64,000 nucleotides of DNA from CAXBNB01 sp049115735 (GTDB lineage: Bacteria; Bacteroidota; Bacteroidia; Cytophagales; Cyclobacteriaceae), in the NCBI GenBank assembly GCA_049115735.1, contig JAGDZP010000025.1, positions 9,457 to 73,456 of the forward strand, given 5' to 3'. Position numbers and translations under genes: made by a program. Under the pieces are notes generated by a model, which was given only the letters and a program-made list of their open reading frames with translations, was not told the DNA's origin and made no database searches. This document shows positions 43,597-52,142 of this stretch, in pieces (the first letter of the stretch is position 1; each line of letters starts with the position of its first letter).

Positions 43597-44775
43597 TCAG
43601 TTATACGCAATCACGCTAATATCTTTCTCATCCTTCCAGCTAGCATTTTCCAGACTTGAGAGTTTAATCGTACCTGTAATGTAGTTGTCGTTTTCTCCGT
43701 AGTATTTTTCTGAGATATGCTCGAAATCATCGAAGTTCGGTGTGGTACCATTGCTGTATCGCACATAGACTTTTAGTTCTAACTCTTTGGTCAACTCCAG
43801 CTTTTCATGAAAACGGACATATTTTTTGTACTCATATTTATAGTCATAATTGAGAGCAGAGATATCGGAAAGTACTGCTGATCCAGTTGGTTTATCTCCT
43901 GCGCCTTTACCGTATAATAGCTGGTTCTCCGAGAAAGCACTTTCCAGGATTACAGCGTTGTACTCATTTTTGGTGAAAGATAGGGTGGAACTCTCATCAA
44001 CAAAAGAGGGAATGACATAAGCGTCTATGTGGTCGCCTATCTTTTGGCACTTGGCGATTAGTTTGATATTGAATCCATGGTTTTTCGCAAACTTGATATC
44101 AAAAGGATTGATTCGGGTGATGCCATAGCTGAATACTTCTTCAGGTCTGGATATCAGACCAAAAGCGTGAAAAATTATGATTACTAGCTTGTACTTGGCA
44201 TCAATGCCTTCTACGTCCAGACTTGGGTCAGTTTCAGCAAATCCCACTTGTTGGGCAATTTTCAGTACCTCGTTGTAGTCTGATCCCTCATCGATCATTT
44301 TAGTCAGGATGAAGTTCGTAGAGCCGTTGAAAATACCTGACACAGAGCTCAACATGTCATTGTCATAGTATTCCTCAAGGTTACGAATGATAGGAATACT
44401 TGCACAGGAAGATCCTTCATAGAGAAAAGGAACATTATGCTTTTGCTGTAGGTCCATCAGGGTTTGCAAGTTTTCAGCAATCATCTTTTTATTGGCAGAA
44501 ATCACCCCTTTGCCTTTTTCCATTGCTTCTTTCACAATGTCAAACGCTGCATCAGCATCATCGATCAGTTCCACGATCACATCTATTTCAGAGTCGTCAA
44601 GCAGTTCATGCTTGTCTGTCGTGAAATAGCTGCTATCGATGCTTCGATCCTTATCCGGATTCTTAATACATATTTTTTTGATGTCTGTGTGTTCATTGTT
44701 GGTTTGCTCGAGCACATACCACAGCCCTGTCCCAACACAGCCAAATCCGAATACTCCCAGGTTTATCTTTTTCAT
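43597..44775 (-). CDS. hom: Homoserine dehydrogenase
   Basis: Reduces aspartate semialdehyde to homoserine, the branch to methionine and threonine. 392 residues; no N-terminal kinase and no C-terminal ACT domain. NAD(P)-binding VFGFGCVGTGLWYVLE (9-14 is GFGCVG); YEGSSCASIPIIRNL and GIFNGSTNFIL form the catalytic region; GFAETDPSLDVEGIDAKYK is the family signature. A SAM-I riboswitch and terminator precede it on the same strand, so transcription should fall when methionine/SAM is plentiful. No metX or other methionine gene is adjacent. Confidence 0.95.
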   Translation of the reverse strand: MKKINLGVFGFGCVGTGLWYVLEQTNNEHTDIKKICIKNPDKDRSIDSSYFTTDKHELLDDSEIDVIVELIDDADAAFDIVKEAMEKGKGVISANKKMIAENLQTLMDLQQKHNVPFLYEGSSCASIPIIRNLEEYYDNDMLSSVSGIFNGSTNFILTKMIDEGSDYNEVLKIAQQVGFAETDPSLDVEGIDAKYKLVIIIFHAFGLISRPEEVFSYGITRINPFDIKFAKNHGFNIKLIAKCQKIGDHIDAYVIPSFVDESSTLSFTKNEYNAVILESAFSENQLLYGKGAGDKPTGSAVLSDISALNYDYKYEYKKYVRFHEKLELTKELELKVYVRYSNGTTPNFDDFEHISEKYYGENDNYITGTIKLSSLENASWKDEKDISVIAYN

Positions 44776-44803
44776 AATCTTAATTTCATAGTACTCGCTG
44801 CAA

Positions 44804-44838
44804 ACAAAAAATCCCTTCCAGCCGAGCTAAAAGGGATT
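44804..44838 (-). terminator. Expression-platform terminator of the SAM riboswitch
   Basis: On the minus strand AATCCCTT / AAGGGATT, 8-bp stem with 13-base loop, followed by six T; it lies between the S-box aptamer and the hom start at 44775. Confidence 0.85.
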
Positions 44839-44873
44839 ATATTTTCAATGTTTTTGGTATCAATCCATTTCAA

Positions 44874-44979
44874 CTCATCTGTCCCGGCCATCCGAGATTG
44901 GAAGTAGCACCTGCTTTGCATTTCTGCTAAGGGTTGCTAAGGTTTCTTAGGGCCAAATCCCTCCACCTTTCTTGATAAG
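44874..44979 (-). ncRNA. SAM-I (S-box) riboswitch aptamer upstream of hom
   Basis: Minus-strand sequence starts CTTATCAAGAAAGGTGGAGG and ends GGACAGATGAG. The classical blocks are all present: the kink-turn AAGAAAGGTGGAGGGA, the pseudoknot/P2 region TTGGCCCTAAGAAACC, the SAM-binding core TTAGCAACCC, GGTGCTACTTCCAATC, and P1 closure (CTTATC with GATGAG, one G-U pair). Its terminator platform follows at 44838-44804, so SAM binding should switch hom off. Identification is by sequence blocks rather than a covariance search. Confidence 0.92.
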
Positions 44980-45002
44980 CAGCGATAATAAAAGAACGAG
45001 CG

Positions 45003-45034
45003 CAAATAAACTTAATATCTACTAACCCTCCAAA
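45003..45034 (-). promoter_or_regulatory. Candidate promoter of the hom riboswitch transcript
   Basis: Minus strand: -33 TTTG (45034-45031), 20-base spacer, then TTTATTTG (45010-45003), one mismatch from TAnnTTTG. A start near 44996 would put the aptamer close to the 5' end. Confidence 0.5.
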
Positions 45035-45146
45035 GATTGACGTCTTTTGATAAATAAATTAAATTTTTTCAAGTGAGTTAAAACTTTTTTCAGCCGAGCT
45101 GCATCTTAAGTATGTAGATCGCAAAACTGGACATAATCGATTTTAG

Positions 45147-45770
45147 ATGGTTTCTACTACCTTGCTTGACATAGCAATGACCCATTCGGAAAAAATAATA
45201 AGGGATGCCCAGGCCGGGGACAAAGGGGCCTTCAATAAGCTGGTGAGTTTGTGGTATAAGCGTATCTACAATTTTTCCTTCAAGTACTTCAATGATCATG
45301 ATTGTGCGACGGAGGCAGCTCAGAGAACATTTATCAGCATGTTTAAGAGCTTGAGGACTTTGCACGATATTGATAAGTTCAAACCATGGCTCTACACTAT
45401 TGCGCTGAATTTTTGCAGGGATGAAGAGCGAATGTCGAAAAGCCGATCGAAGCTAGTGGTGGTGAGTGATGATGAACAGGAAAAACGAATGGCCAATATC
45501 CCTGATAATGACAACCCTGCACCGGACAGGCTCTATATGCAGAATCAGGTTTCTGAACTAGTTCTGAATTCGATAGAGAAGCTGGCTGAAGAACAAAAAG
45601 AAGTGGTGATCATGAAGGAATATGAGGGGCTAAAGTTCAGGGAAATAGCTGAGATCATTGGGGTCTCTGAAAACACGGTGAAATCCAGGCTGTATTATGG
45701 GTTTTCAAATTTGAAAAAGATATTAGAAAAAGAGAGAGTATTTAAAGAATCTGTCAATTATGGAATCTAA
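45147..45770 (+). CDS. ECF-type RNA polymerase sigma factor
   Basis: 207 residues. Region 2: RIYNFSFKYFNDHDCATEAA then QRTFISMFKSL; region 4: LAEEQKEVVIMKEYEGLKFR then EIAEIIGVSENTVKSRL. These are the standard ECF sigma-70 halves, with regions 1 and 3 absent. ATG 45177 (MTHSEKIIRDAQAG) is a plausible alternative that drops ten unconserved residues. The next gene encodes a membrane protein that overlaps by 11 bases and is probably its anti-sigma. The group is probably self-regulated. Confidence 0.93.
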   Translation: MVSTTLLDIAMTHSEKIIRDAQAGDKGAFNKLVSLWYKRIYNFSFKYFNDHDCATEAAQRTFISMFKSLRTLHDIDKFKPWLYTIALNFCRDEERMSKSRSKLVVVSDDEQEKRMANIPDNDNPAPDRLYMQNQVSELVLNSIEKLAEEQKEVVIMKEYEGLKFREIAEIIGVSENTVKSRLYYGFSNLKKILEKERVFKESVNYGI

Positions 45771-46578
45771 AATAGACGAATCGACCATCATAGATTTTTT
45801 ATATGGCAACCTTTCTGCAGAAGATCGCCAGAAAATGCAGGAGGCCATGGACAAGGACCCTCAGTTGAAAAAAGAAGTGGAAGAAATGGCTGGAGTGATG
45901 GAGTTTATGGGAAAGTCCGAAGATAAGGAAGTGATCCCCCCATCATTTGTTTTCGAGGATGAATCGAAGCGTCCTGTGTCATTCTTTGCTCATAGGTCAT
46001 TCAGATATATTGCATCGGTTGCGGCCAGTCTGTTTATTTTGTTGATGGCCGGATATGTAACGAATTTCAAGGTGTTAAGCAACTCCGAGGGAATGGTTAT
46101 CGGCTTTGGCTCGAATGCTGAACAAGAGGGCATTACCAAAGATGAAGTGCGTGGGATCATGGAGGAAGTGTTGACGAGTTACAACGCAGGTCAGGATAAA
46201 AAGCTTGTTGATCTGGAGAAAAAACTGTCTTCGCAGCTAGAGTCACTGGAGGAGGAGAACATAAATACCATTAAAAACTATATGGCTTCCAATTCTGAAC
46301 AATCACGGGAGGTAATCAGGAAATACATCAATCAAAGTAATGCGGACAACAAGCAAATGATTGCCGACTATTTCAAGGTTTCGGGGGAGCAACAAAAGGA
46401 ATATATGAACTCTGTACTGACTGATTTTAGCAAGTTTTATAATGATCAGCGCAAGCAGGATTTGGAAGCGATCAGAACGGGGTTATTGGAATACAAAGAC
46501 TCAAATGACCAAAAGCAGTACGAGACTGAAGTAGTACTCGCTAGCTTGATGGACATGGTTAATACTCAAAATAAATAA
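45760..46578 (+). CDS. Single-pass membrane protein, probable anti-sigma factor
   Basis: 272 residues. The N-terminal cytoplasmic part (1-75) starts IDESTIIDFLYGNLSAEDRQ, a short helical domain like those of zinc-free anti-sigma proteins. One membrane segment (about 83-100: YIASVAASLFILLMAGYV) follows. The periplasmic part (100-272) is mostly helical with repeated KNYMASNSEQSREVIRKYIN-type units. It overlaps the sigma gene by 11 bases, and the secreted coiled-coil protein follows 3 bases later. The anti-sigma role is inferred from position and topology. Confidence 0.72.
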   Translation: MESKIDESTIIDFLYGNLSAEDRQKMQEAMDKDPQLKKEVEEMAGVMEFMGKSEDKEVIPPSFVFEDESKRPVSFFAHRSFRYIASVAASLFILLMAGYVTNFKVLSNSEGMVIGFGSNAEQEGITKDEVRGIMEEVLTSYNAGQDKKLVDLEKKLSSQLESLEEENINTIKNYMASNSEQSREVIRKYINQSNADNKQMIADYFKVSGEQQKEYMNSVLTDFSKFYNDQRKQDLEAIRTGLLEYKDSNDQKQYETEVVLASLMDMVNTQNK

Positions 46579-46581
46579 GTT

Positions 46582-47970
46582 ATGAAAAGATTGAAATTTA
46601 TAGTGGCAATGGCCGCTCTGGTCTGTATGCTTAGCCTAAAGGCAGAAGCGCAGGTAGACCAAAAGACGATGGACAGGGATATCGAAATAGCGGAAGATAT
46701 TCTCATGTCTATGATGAAACAGGATGAAAATGTTTTTTATCACTTGATATCTAATCCGCAAGGGATGTATGTGCCCGATTTTGGGGTCATCTTCAATATT
46801 TCCGGTTCAGCTACCCCGATAGTAATGAAGTTTGGTGACCCTGGGGATTTTGATTTCGACTTTGATTTCGATTTTGACGATTCGTTTGTGGTGGATGTGA
46901 AAGAGATAACAAAGAAGGCTGAAATTATTGCAAGGGAAGCTGCCGAAATGGCCAAGAAGCAGCACAAAATAGTGATTGAAGAGAGGATCATTGCAGATGA
47001 ATTGGAAGAGGAAGCCGAAGAACTAAGGGAAGAAGCTGAGGAGATGCGTGAGCAGGCTGAAGAAATGAGAAAAGAAGCAGAGGAAGCAAGAAAAAGAGTA
47101 GAAAAGGTTGAAAAAGTAAAAAAGGTGGAAAGGGTGAAGCGCAGGACGAGGGGTGAAGATTTTGATATCGACATAGATGATGATGAGGATGTTATACCAA
47201 AAGTTGTTACCACCCAGATTATCCAGAAAGACAAAGGGGGTGTGGATGATTTTAGAAATCTTATGATTGAGTTTTTGGCGGACTACTCAAACCTTATTGG
47301 GCAACTAAAGCCTGATCAGAAGATCATGGTGTCGTCGGGTACGAATGGTCACAGGCATTATGGGCGGTCATACTATAATGGCAAGCTGACTGCTGAGATA
47401 AGTAAAAAAGATTTGGATGACTATCAAAAAGAAAAAATCTCTCGTGATCAGTTGATTGAGAAGATAGTTTTTGATGAAACGGATGATAACAAGGAACCTT
47501 TTAAAGATTTAGAATTGTTCTCCACCATATTCAATCGCCTTTACGAGCACGATTTGGCTGAGACCTTCTATATCTCCAGAGGTATCAGCTACGAGCGCCT
47601 CAATAATTTTGGGGTGATCTATAAGATGAAGGTGTATTCCTCCAAAGAAAATGGCGGCAAGTATTCTCTACCTACTCAAAACCTCTACGATTTATCCTTT
47701 GAGGAAAGAAACAAAAAAGTAGATGAGATGTTTCCGAAATTCTTACAACAGCTAAAAGAGAACTTGCTGGAATATGGTAAGACAATTAAAAGCCTTAATC
47801 CGAACGAAAGTATTCTATTTCAGGTGGGGCTGACCGAGTGTGAAGACTGTCAAATGCCGAGAAAGATAGATGTCTCGGTGAAGCGCTCCACTCTTAGCGA
47901 CTATGCCAGTGGCAAACTCTCTAAATCGGCTGCCTTGGGAAAAGTAACAGTAAAAAAGTACTCTAAGTAG
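46582..47970 (+). CDS. Secreted coiled-coil protein with DF repeats
   Basis: 462 residues. Signal peptide (MKRLKFIVAMAALVCML, ending AEAQ), then a short domain, five DF units (residues 89-98) in an acidic stretch, and a long coiled coil (about 110-195) rich in Glu/Ala/Lys, with EEAEELREEAEEMREQAEEM. Another acidic DFDIDIDDDEDV patch separates it from a C-terminal domain (about 215-462) in which two segments (STIFNRLYEHDL and DCQMPRKIDVSVKRS) may be repeats of one fold. It is the last gene of the sigma operon. Function is unknown; envelope stress or surface sensing is plausible. Confidence 0.72.
   Translation: MKRLKFIVAMAALVCMLSLKAEAQVDQKTMDRDIEIAEDILMSMMKQDENVFYHLISNPQGMYVPDFGVIFNISGSATPIVMKFGDPGDFDFDFDFDFDDSFVVDVKEITKKAEIIAREAAEMAKKQHKIVIEERIIADELEEEAEELREEAEEMREQAEEMRKEAEEARKRVEKVEKVKKVERVKRRTRGEDFDIDIDDDEDVIPKVVTTQIIQKDKGGVDDFRNLMIEFLADYSNLIGQLKPDQKIMVSSGTNGHRHYGRSYYNGKLTAEISKKDLDDYQKEKISRDQLIEKIVFDETDDNKEPFKDLELFSTIFNRLYEHDLAETFYISRGISYERLNNFGVIYKMKVYSSKENGGKYSLPTQNLYDLSFEERNKKVDEMFPKFLQQLKENLLEYGKTIKSLNPNESILFQVGLTECEDCQMPRKIDVSVKRSTLSDYASGKLSKSAALGKVTVKKYSK
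46846..46875 (+). repeat. Tandem GAYTTY repeat inside the secreted coiled-coil gene
   Basis: Five copies of GA(T/C)TT(T/C), each encoding Asp-Phe, in frame. Sequence differences between copies (gattttgatttcgactttg...) limit slippage. The unit length is 6, so changes in copy number would keep the frame. Confidence 0.7.
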
Positions 47971-48020
47971 AATCGAGTAATCATATTCTGATAAGCTGTG
48001 GTTAGTTTATCTGATGAACG

Positions 48021-48048
48021 AAAAGGAGGGAGCAATCCCTCTTTTTTT
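48021..48048 (+). terminator. Terminator of the sigma operon
   Basis: 11-bp stem (AAAAGGAGGGA with TCCCTCTTTTT, one G-U pair), 4-base loop GCAA, then T run; 50 bases after the coiled-coil protein stop. Confidence 0.85.
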
Positions 48049-48088
48049 GTTTCACTAACTTGAAGTATTTTAGACAAAAAATGACCTC

Positions 48089-48952
48089 ATGAAATACTTC
48101 CCCTTATTGCTCGGATTTGTTTGTACCATTTCCATTTCTGCGCTCGCTCAGACTGGCAAAGTTTACGACAATCTCTCCATGACAAGTAAAATCCTAGGAG
48201 GAGAAAGAAAGTTTGCCATCTATTTGCCGCCGGATTATGAAAGTTCTGAAAGGAGCTATCCTGTGCTCTACCTATTACATGGAGCCGGAGATGATCAAAC
48301 TGGCTGGATACAATTTGGGGAGGTGCTAATTATTACAGACAAGGCCATTAAAGAAGGAAAGGCTACCTCAATGATCATCGTAATGCCCGATGCAAACACG
48401 GGCAAGCGTGGATATTTCAACGATATTTCAGGCAAATGGCGGTATGAAGATTTTTTCTTTGATGAGTTGATGCCTTATGTAGAAAAAACCTATAGAATAA
48501 AGAGCGAAAAAAGGTACCGGGCTGTAGCGGGACTTTCCATGGGAGGTGGAGGCTCATTTATGTATGCGTTGCACCGACCGGGTTTGTTTTCGTCTGCCTG
48601 CCCACTAAGTGCCTATGTTGGCCCATTGACTATAGAAGACCTGAAAAAACGACTGGAGAGACGAGATGAAGAGTTTAAAGAATCAGACCTACAGGCATAT
48701 TTTGACAGACACAATGCCATCTCATTGGTGAACAATATGTCTGAAGATAAGAAAAAGTCGGTGCGCTGGTTTATCGATTGTGGGGACGATGATTTTCTCT
48801 ATGAGGGAAATAGCCTCATTCACATAGCCATGAAAAAGAGGGAAATACCTCATGAGTACCGCGTGCGAGATGGCCGCCACAGCTGGACATACTGGAGACA
48901 GTCATTACCGGTAGTCTTGTCATTTGTATCGGATGCCTTTCATCAGCATTGA
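48089..48952 (+). CDS. Secreted alpha/beta-hydrolase, esterase D-type
   Basis: 287 residues. Signal peptide about 1-20 (SISALA-QT). Catalytic Ser150 in GLSMGGGGSF, oxyanion region LLHGAGDDQTGW, Asp in DCGDDDFLYEGN, and His in DGRHSWTYW give a full triad. Family members include feruloyl and acetyl-xylan esterases and tributyrin esterases; which ester it cuts is not determined. It converges with the next gene, 5 bases from it. Confidence 0.9.
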   Translation: MKYFPLLLGFVCTISISALAQTGKVYDNLSMTSKILGGERKFAIYLPPDYESSERSYPVLYLLHGAGDDQTGWIQFGEVLIITDKAIKEGKATSMIIVMPDANTGKRGYFNDISGKWRYEDFFFDELMPYVEKTYRIKSEKRYRAVAGLSMGGGGSFMYALHRPGLFSSACPLSAYVGPLTIEDLKKRLERRDEEFKESDLQAYFDRHNAISLVNNMSEDKKKSVRWFIDCGDDDFLYEGNSLIHIAMKKREIPHEYRVRDGRHSWTYWRQSLPVVLSFVSDAFHQH

Positions 48953-48957
48953 TTGGG

Positions 48958-49464
48958 TTATTTAGCTCTTTCGTAGTTTATACGCCACTGGAGTTTCCAG
49001 GTCTTACCTCCGTCTTGAGTACTTTCCCAGTCCCAGGTTAGGCTATCATCTTTGATGTTGTAGAAAACCATGCGCTGGATAATGGTCTTACTATCTTTTT
49101 CTCGGGGAGTTGTTTTAAACATTCGTTTTTTGCCATCAATAGCACCCGTAAAATCGAAATATCCACCCTGGTTGTCGGTCCAGGCTTGTTTCCATGTTTG
49201 TCGCTGAGGGCTGAAAACACTCATGCTCGTACCTTTAAATCCTTTGAAATTACCTTCAAGCGCTTCAAAATTTTCCTGGATCACTTTACCATCCATGATC
49301 CTCACAATGTTGTTGGTGCCTTTGCCCACTTTTCCTTCTCCATCATCCCAGGTCAGGTTCCATTTTCCTACCCAGAAGTCAAAGAGATCGAGATCAGTGA
49401 TGTTCTGAGCCTGAGCAAACTGGGTAATAATAATTGTTGTGACGAGTAAAAATATCTTTTTCAT
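48958..49464 (-). CDS. Secreted hypothetical protein (lipocalin-like beta-barrel, DUF1579-like)
   Basis: 168 residues. Signal MKKIFLLVTTIIITQFAQA. The mature part begins NITDLDLFDFWVGKWNLTWDD, as in DUF1579-like proteins with WxGxW motifs, then alternating strands ending with WKLQWRINYERAK. Probably a small periplasmic barrel that binds something, but no ligand is known. It is transcribed towards the esterase gene. Confidence 0.72.
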   Translation of the reverse strand: MKKIFLLVTTIIITQFAQAQNITDLDLFDFWVGKWNLTWDDGEGKVGKGTNNIVRIMDGKVIQENFEALEGNFKGFKGTSMSVFSPQRQTWKQAWTDNQGGYFDFTGAIDGKKRMFKTTPREKDSKTIIQRMVFYNIKDDSLTWDWESTQDGGKTWKLQWRINYERAK

Positions 49465-49570
49465 AACGCAGCTACTGTTGTTTAGAATACAAGGTAAATA
49501 TTTCCCTCCGTCCTTAATAAGTATTTTCTACAAACGGTTTATCTTACTTCTCATTTAATAGTTTATTGGA

Positions 49571-50053
49571 ATGAGCAGACCGGCATTTGAAGATATTTTT
49601 ATGGAATTGGCAGTGAACCTGGCAAAGCGTTCACATTGTATCAAGCGGCATGTTGGGGCCGTGTTGGTAAAGGACACCCGCATCATTTCTATAGGCTACA
49701 ACGGGCCGCCAGCAGGCACACACAATTGCGACGAGGAATTTCCGGAAACTGGCTGTTTCACCGATTCAAAAGGGAGCTGTTCCCTGGCTATTCATGCTGA
49801 GCAAAATGCTATTCTCTATGCCGTTAAAAACAACGCATCTGTGGAAGGAGCTTCTCTATTCGTTACACTTTCTCCTTGTTTGGCTTGCGCAAGAATCATC
49901 TACTCTACAGGCATAAAAGAAGTAACCTATCTAAAATCCTATGCTGAATATAAAGGCCTGGAGTCAGATGAGGGAGTTGATTTTTTGGAGAAGTTTGGTG
50001 TGAATACCAAAAAGTACAGGGGAGAACTCAAAAATGTGACTCACATGATTTAG
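49571..50053 (+). CDS. dCMP deaminase family protein
   Basis: 160 residues. Deaminates deoxycytidylate (dCMP to dUMP) or a related nucleotide. Zinc motif: HAEQNAILYAVKN with the catalytic Glu, and SPCLACARIIYSTG, together giving HAE plus PCxxC. NGPPAGTHNCDEEF and KRHVGAVLVKDTRI are family blocks. ComEB-like length. Transcribed ahead of the Fic gene, 22 bases apart. Confidence 0.93.
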   Translation: MSRPAFEDIFMELAVNLAKRSHCIKRHVGAVLVKDTRIISIGYNGPPAGTHNCDEEFPETGCFTDSKGSCSLAIHAEQNAILYAVKNNASVEGASLFVTLSPCLACARIIYSTGIKEVTYLKSYAEYKGLESDEGVDFLEKFGVNTKKYRGELKNVTHMI

Positions 50054-50075
50054 ATTGTCTTTTTAAAATTAGGTA

Positions 50076-50867
50076 ATGTCCATGCTGCAAGACCATATTG
50101 CCCGGTACAAGTCCCTCAACTTGGGTGATGTGGTTGACTATGACAAATTCAATTTGTTTGCCATCACAGCTCACAGTACTCAGATAGAAGGAGCCACCCT
50201 AACACAGGAGGAAACAGCTCTACTCATTGATGAAGGGATAACTCCCAAAGGAAAGCCTCTTGAACATTCATTAATGGTTAAGGATCATCATGAGGCATTA
50301 AGGTTTGGTTTGGAACTGGGAGATAGTGATCGTTTAATTTCAACTGAAATGATTCAAGCACTTAATGCGCTGGTGATGAAATCGACCGGGCAGGTTTACA
50401 GAACTGCTCTTGGCGATGTGGATGCCAGCAAAGGTGAGCTAAGAAAAGGCCAGGTATACGTGGAGGCAAGATATTTTCCAGGTTATGACAAGGTTCCCAG
50501 GCTACTTAAAGAGTTATGTAATTCGATCAATGATCAAATCGCAGCGATTAAGAATGACGAGGAAAAACTAAGGTTGTCGTTCAGCACGCATTTCAATTTC
50601 ATGAGTATTCATCCATTTTATGATGGCAATGGTAGAACGGCGAGATTGCTAATGAACCTGCTACAACAGCGATTTGAATTGCCTTTGTCTGTAGTATATA
50701 AAGAGGATAAACTAGACTACTATCAAGCTTTGGAAGAAAGTAGAGACGAAGATTCACTCCAACCATTTTACAATTTTATGGAAGCGCAATACGTCAGATA
50801 CCTGAAAGCTGAGATTAATCGATACGAAAACCAGCTAAAGGGAGGGGGAATGAATTTGCTGTTTTGA
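50076..50867 (+). CDS. Fic-domain protein with N-terminal inhibitory motif
   Basis: 263 residues. The catalytic motif HPFYDGNGRTAR starts at His179, complete with the phosphate-binding loop. The inhibitory helix STQIEG (34-39, matching S/TxxxE(G/N)) lies N-terminal, so it is a class II Fic protein whose Glu38 would block the active site. Fic enzymes usually AMPylate a target protein (or other nucleotidyl transfer); the target is unknown. It is 22 bases after the deaminase gene. Confidence 0.93.
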   Translation: MSMLQDHIARYKSLNLGDVVDYDKFNLFAITAHSTQIEGATLTQEETALLIDEGITPKGKPLEHSLMVKDHHEALRFGLELGDSDRLISTEMIQALNALVMKSTGQVYRTALGDVDASKGELRKGQVYVEARYFPGYDKVPRLLKELCNSINDQIAAIKNDEEKLRLSFSTHFNFMSIHPFYDGNGRTARLLMNLLQQRFELPLSVVYKEDKLDYYQALEESRDEDSLQPFYNFMEAQYVRYLKAEINRYENQLKGGGMNLLF

Positions 50868-51055
50868 GTGAATGTAGGAATTCTTATATCAAGGGAAATC
50901 TGCCAAGTTTGGGCTGGTTGAAACCGAATAAGGCCTATTCACCATTATTTCTAACTGAACTCCGACGGATCCAAGAACCATGATATTTTCAATTGTGATG
51001 AAGTGGCTGTAAAATGGACTTCCTGGTTGTTGCAATGAAATAATGCCAATTTCTA

Positions 51056-51135
51056 AACCCTAACAGGTTTAAGCCTCTCAATTCATAAGAAAAAAGTTCA
51101 CCCTGCAATTCTTGCAAATCAAACCTGTTAGGGTT
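51056..51135. repeat. Widely spaced inverted repeat
   Basis: AACCCTAACAGGTTT (51056-51070) and its exact complement AAACCTGTTAGGGTT (51121-51135), separated by 50 bases. Repeats with this word (CCTGTTAGGG) are common intergenic elements in Bacteroidota; the role is unknown. Confidence 0.6.
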
Positions 51136-51178
51136 GATGATTTCTAAGCTTCTCCGCTAGATATATTACAAAAAGGAC

Positions 51179-51210
51179 AAAAAAACGGGGCTGCAACCTC
51201 TTGCAGCCCC
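51179..51210 (-). terminator. Terminator of the DUF547 gene
   Basis: 10-bp stem GGGGCTGCAA / TTGCAGCCCC with 4-base loop, followed on the minus strand by C and a seven-T run. It lies 34 bases after the gene end. Confidence 0.87.
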
Positions 51211-51244
51211 TAAACCAACCTAACCTAAACTTACTTAACAACCT

Positions 51245-51979
51245 TTATTTAGATTTGTACTGGATATTCAAGTTCCAGTTATATTCGTAGTATACGATCT
51301 TAGCCTTTAAAGGGATTTGATTTTTCCGATATTTGTTCAGATAGCCGACAATTCCCCCTGGTACTTTACCCTTGAAGTCACCCTCATACCACGAGAATAT
51401 CTGTGATATTTCTGCCTGATTGCCCGTATGGCGTATAAAACTGCTACTATTCAGGGCTAATTTCGTTCTGTCTTCCAACTGACTTTCTATCTTTTCGGGC
51501 GTATAAGCAAAGTTGGCCAAAGGTGGGCAACCCTTCGCACCGCACACCAATACAAAGTGTAAGCGTTCATCTCCGTTCACAAATAGGTTTTTATCTTTTT
51601 CTACCTGATTGAGTGTCAAATACTCTCCGGCCACTTTGCTTTTGATCTTATCAAAAAATCCATCTACTTTCAGTGGGCCTTCAATAGGATATCGATCAAC
51701 GATTTGTTTAATCACAAGGATGTTGTAGGCATTGGTATAAAAAGCCTTCTTTTCAGCAGCAGAAGCAGAATTGACACTGTAGTTTTCTATCTCCTTAACC
51801 AGCGAATTGACTTCTCCTGGGTCATTGACAAGGGCTTTATAATCCACATTACCATTTGAATCTACATATTTGGAGAAAAAGCTATCGGCCTGCAGGTAGA
51901 AGTTACCTTGTGCTGTCAGCCCATAAGCCAGCATGCTCAAAACCAACCATATGATTCCCACTCTCAAAAATATTTTCAT
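51245..51979 (-). CDS. DUF547 secreted protein
   Basis: 244 residues. Signal peptide in MKIFLRVGIIWLVLSMLAYG. FFSKYVDSNGNVDYKALVND at the start, then AEKKAFYTNAYNILVIKQIVD and LVCGAKGCPPL are the DUF547 signature. The domain is thought to have a papain-like (transglutaminase-related) fold, but no activity is assigned. ATG 51979 is chosen over 52060, because only it places the signal peptide at the start. Divergent from the flavoprotein gene, 163 bases away. Confidence 0.88.
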   Translation of the reverse strand: MKIFLRVGIIWLVLSMLAYGLTAQGNFYLQADSFFSKYVDSNGNVDYKALVNDPGEVNSLVKEIENYSVNSASAAEKKAFYTNAYNILVIKQIVDRYPIEGPLKVDGFFDKIKSKVAGEYLTLNQVEKDKNLFVNGDERLHFVLVCGAKGCPPLANFAYTPEKIESQLEDRTKLALNSSSFIRHTGNQAEISQIFSWYEGDFKGKVPGGIVGYLNKYRKNQIPLKAKIVYYEYNWNLNIQYKSK

Positions 51980-52142
51980 GTCCAATGAATTTTCATTTTC
52001 AATTATGTGTTGAACTCGGAACAAATACATTAATTGGCTTTTTAGTGCTACCTTGAACAATAAGGATCAATTATTACCCTAACACCAGAAAAATAAAAAG
52101 GTTCAACTAGCACCCGGAAAGACAAAACATCAACCAAACTCA

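Larger units (their letters stand above)
50868..51244 (+). other. 376-base gap between Fic and DUF547 genes
   Basis: It contains the inverted repeat 51056-51135 and the terminator 51179-51210. Nothing else is recognised in 50868-51055. Confidence 0.55.

Noticed and set aside
44464..44907. 147-residue plus-strand ORF across the riboswitch and the start of hom
   Set aside because: It is antisense to hom and to the S-box aptamer; its product has no domain and the opposite strand is clearly functional.
46740..47234. 164-residue minus-strand ORF rich in Ser
   Set aside because: It is the antisense of the Glu/Lys coiled-coil region; Ser-rich shadows are expected there.
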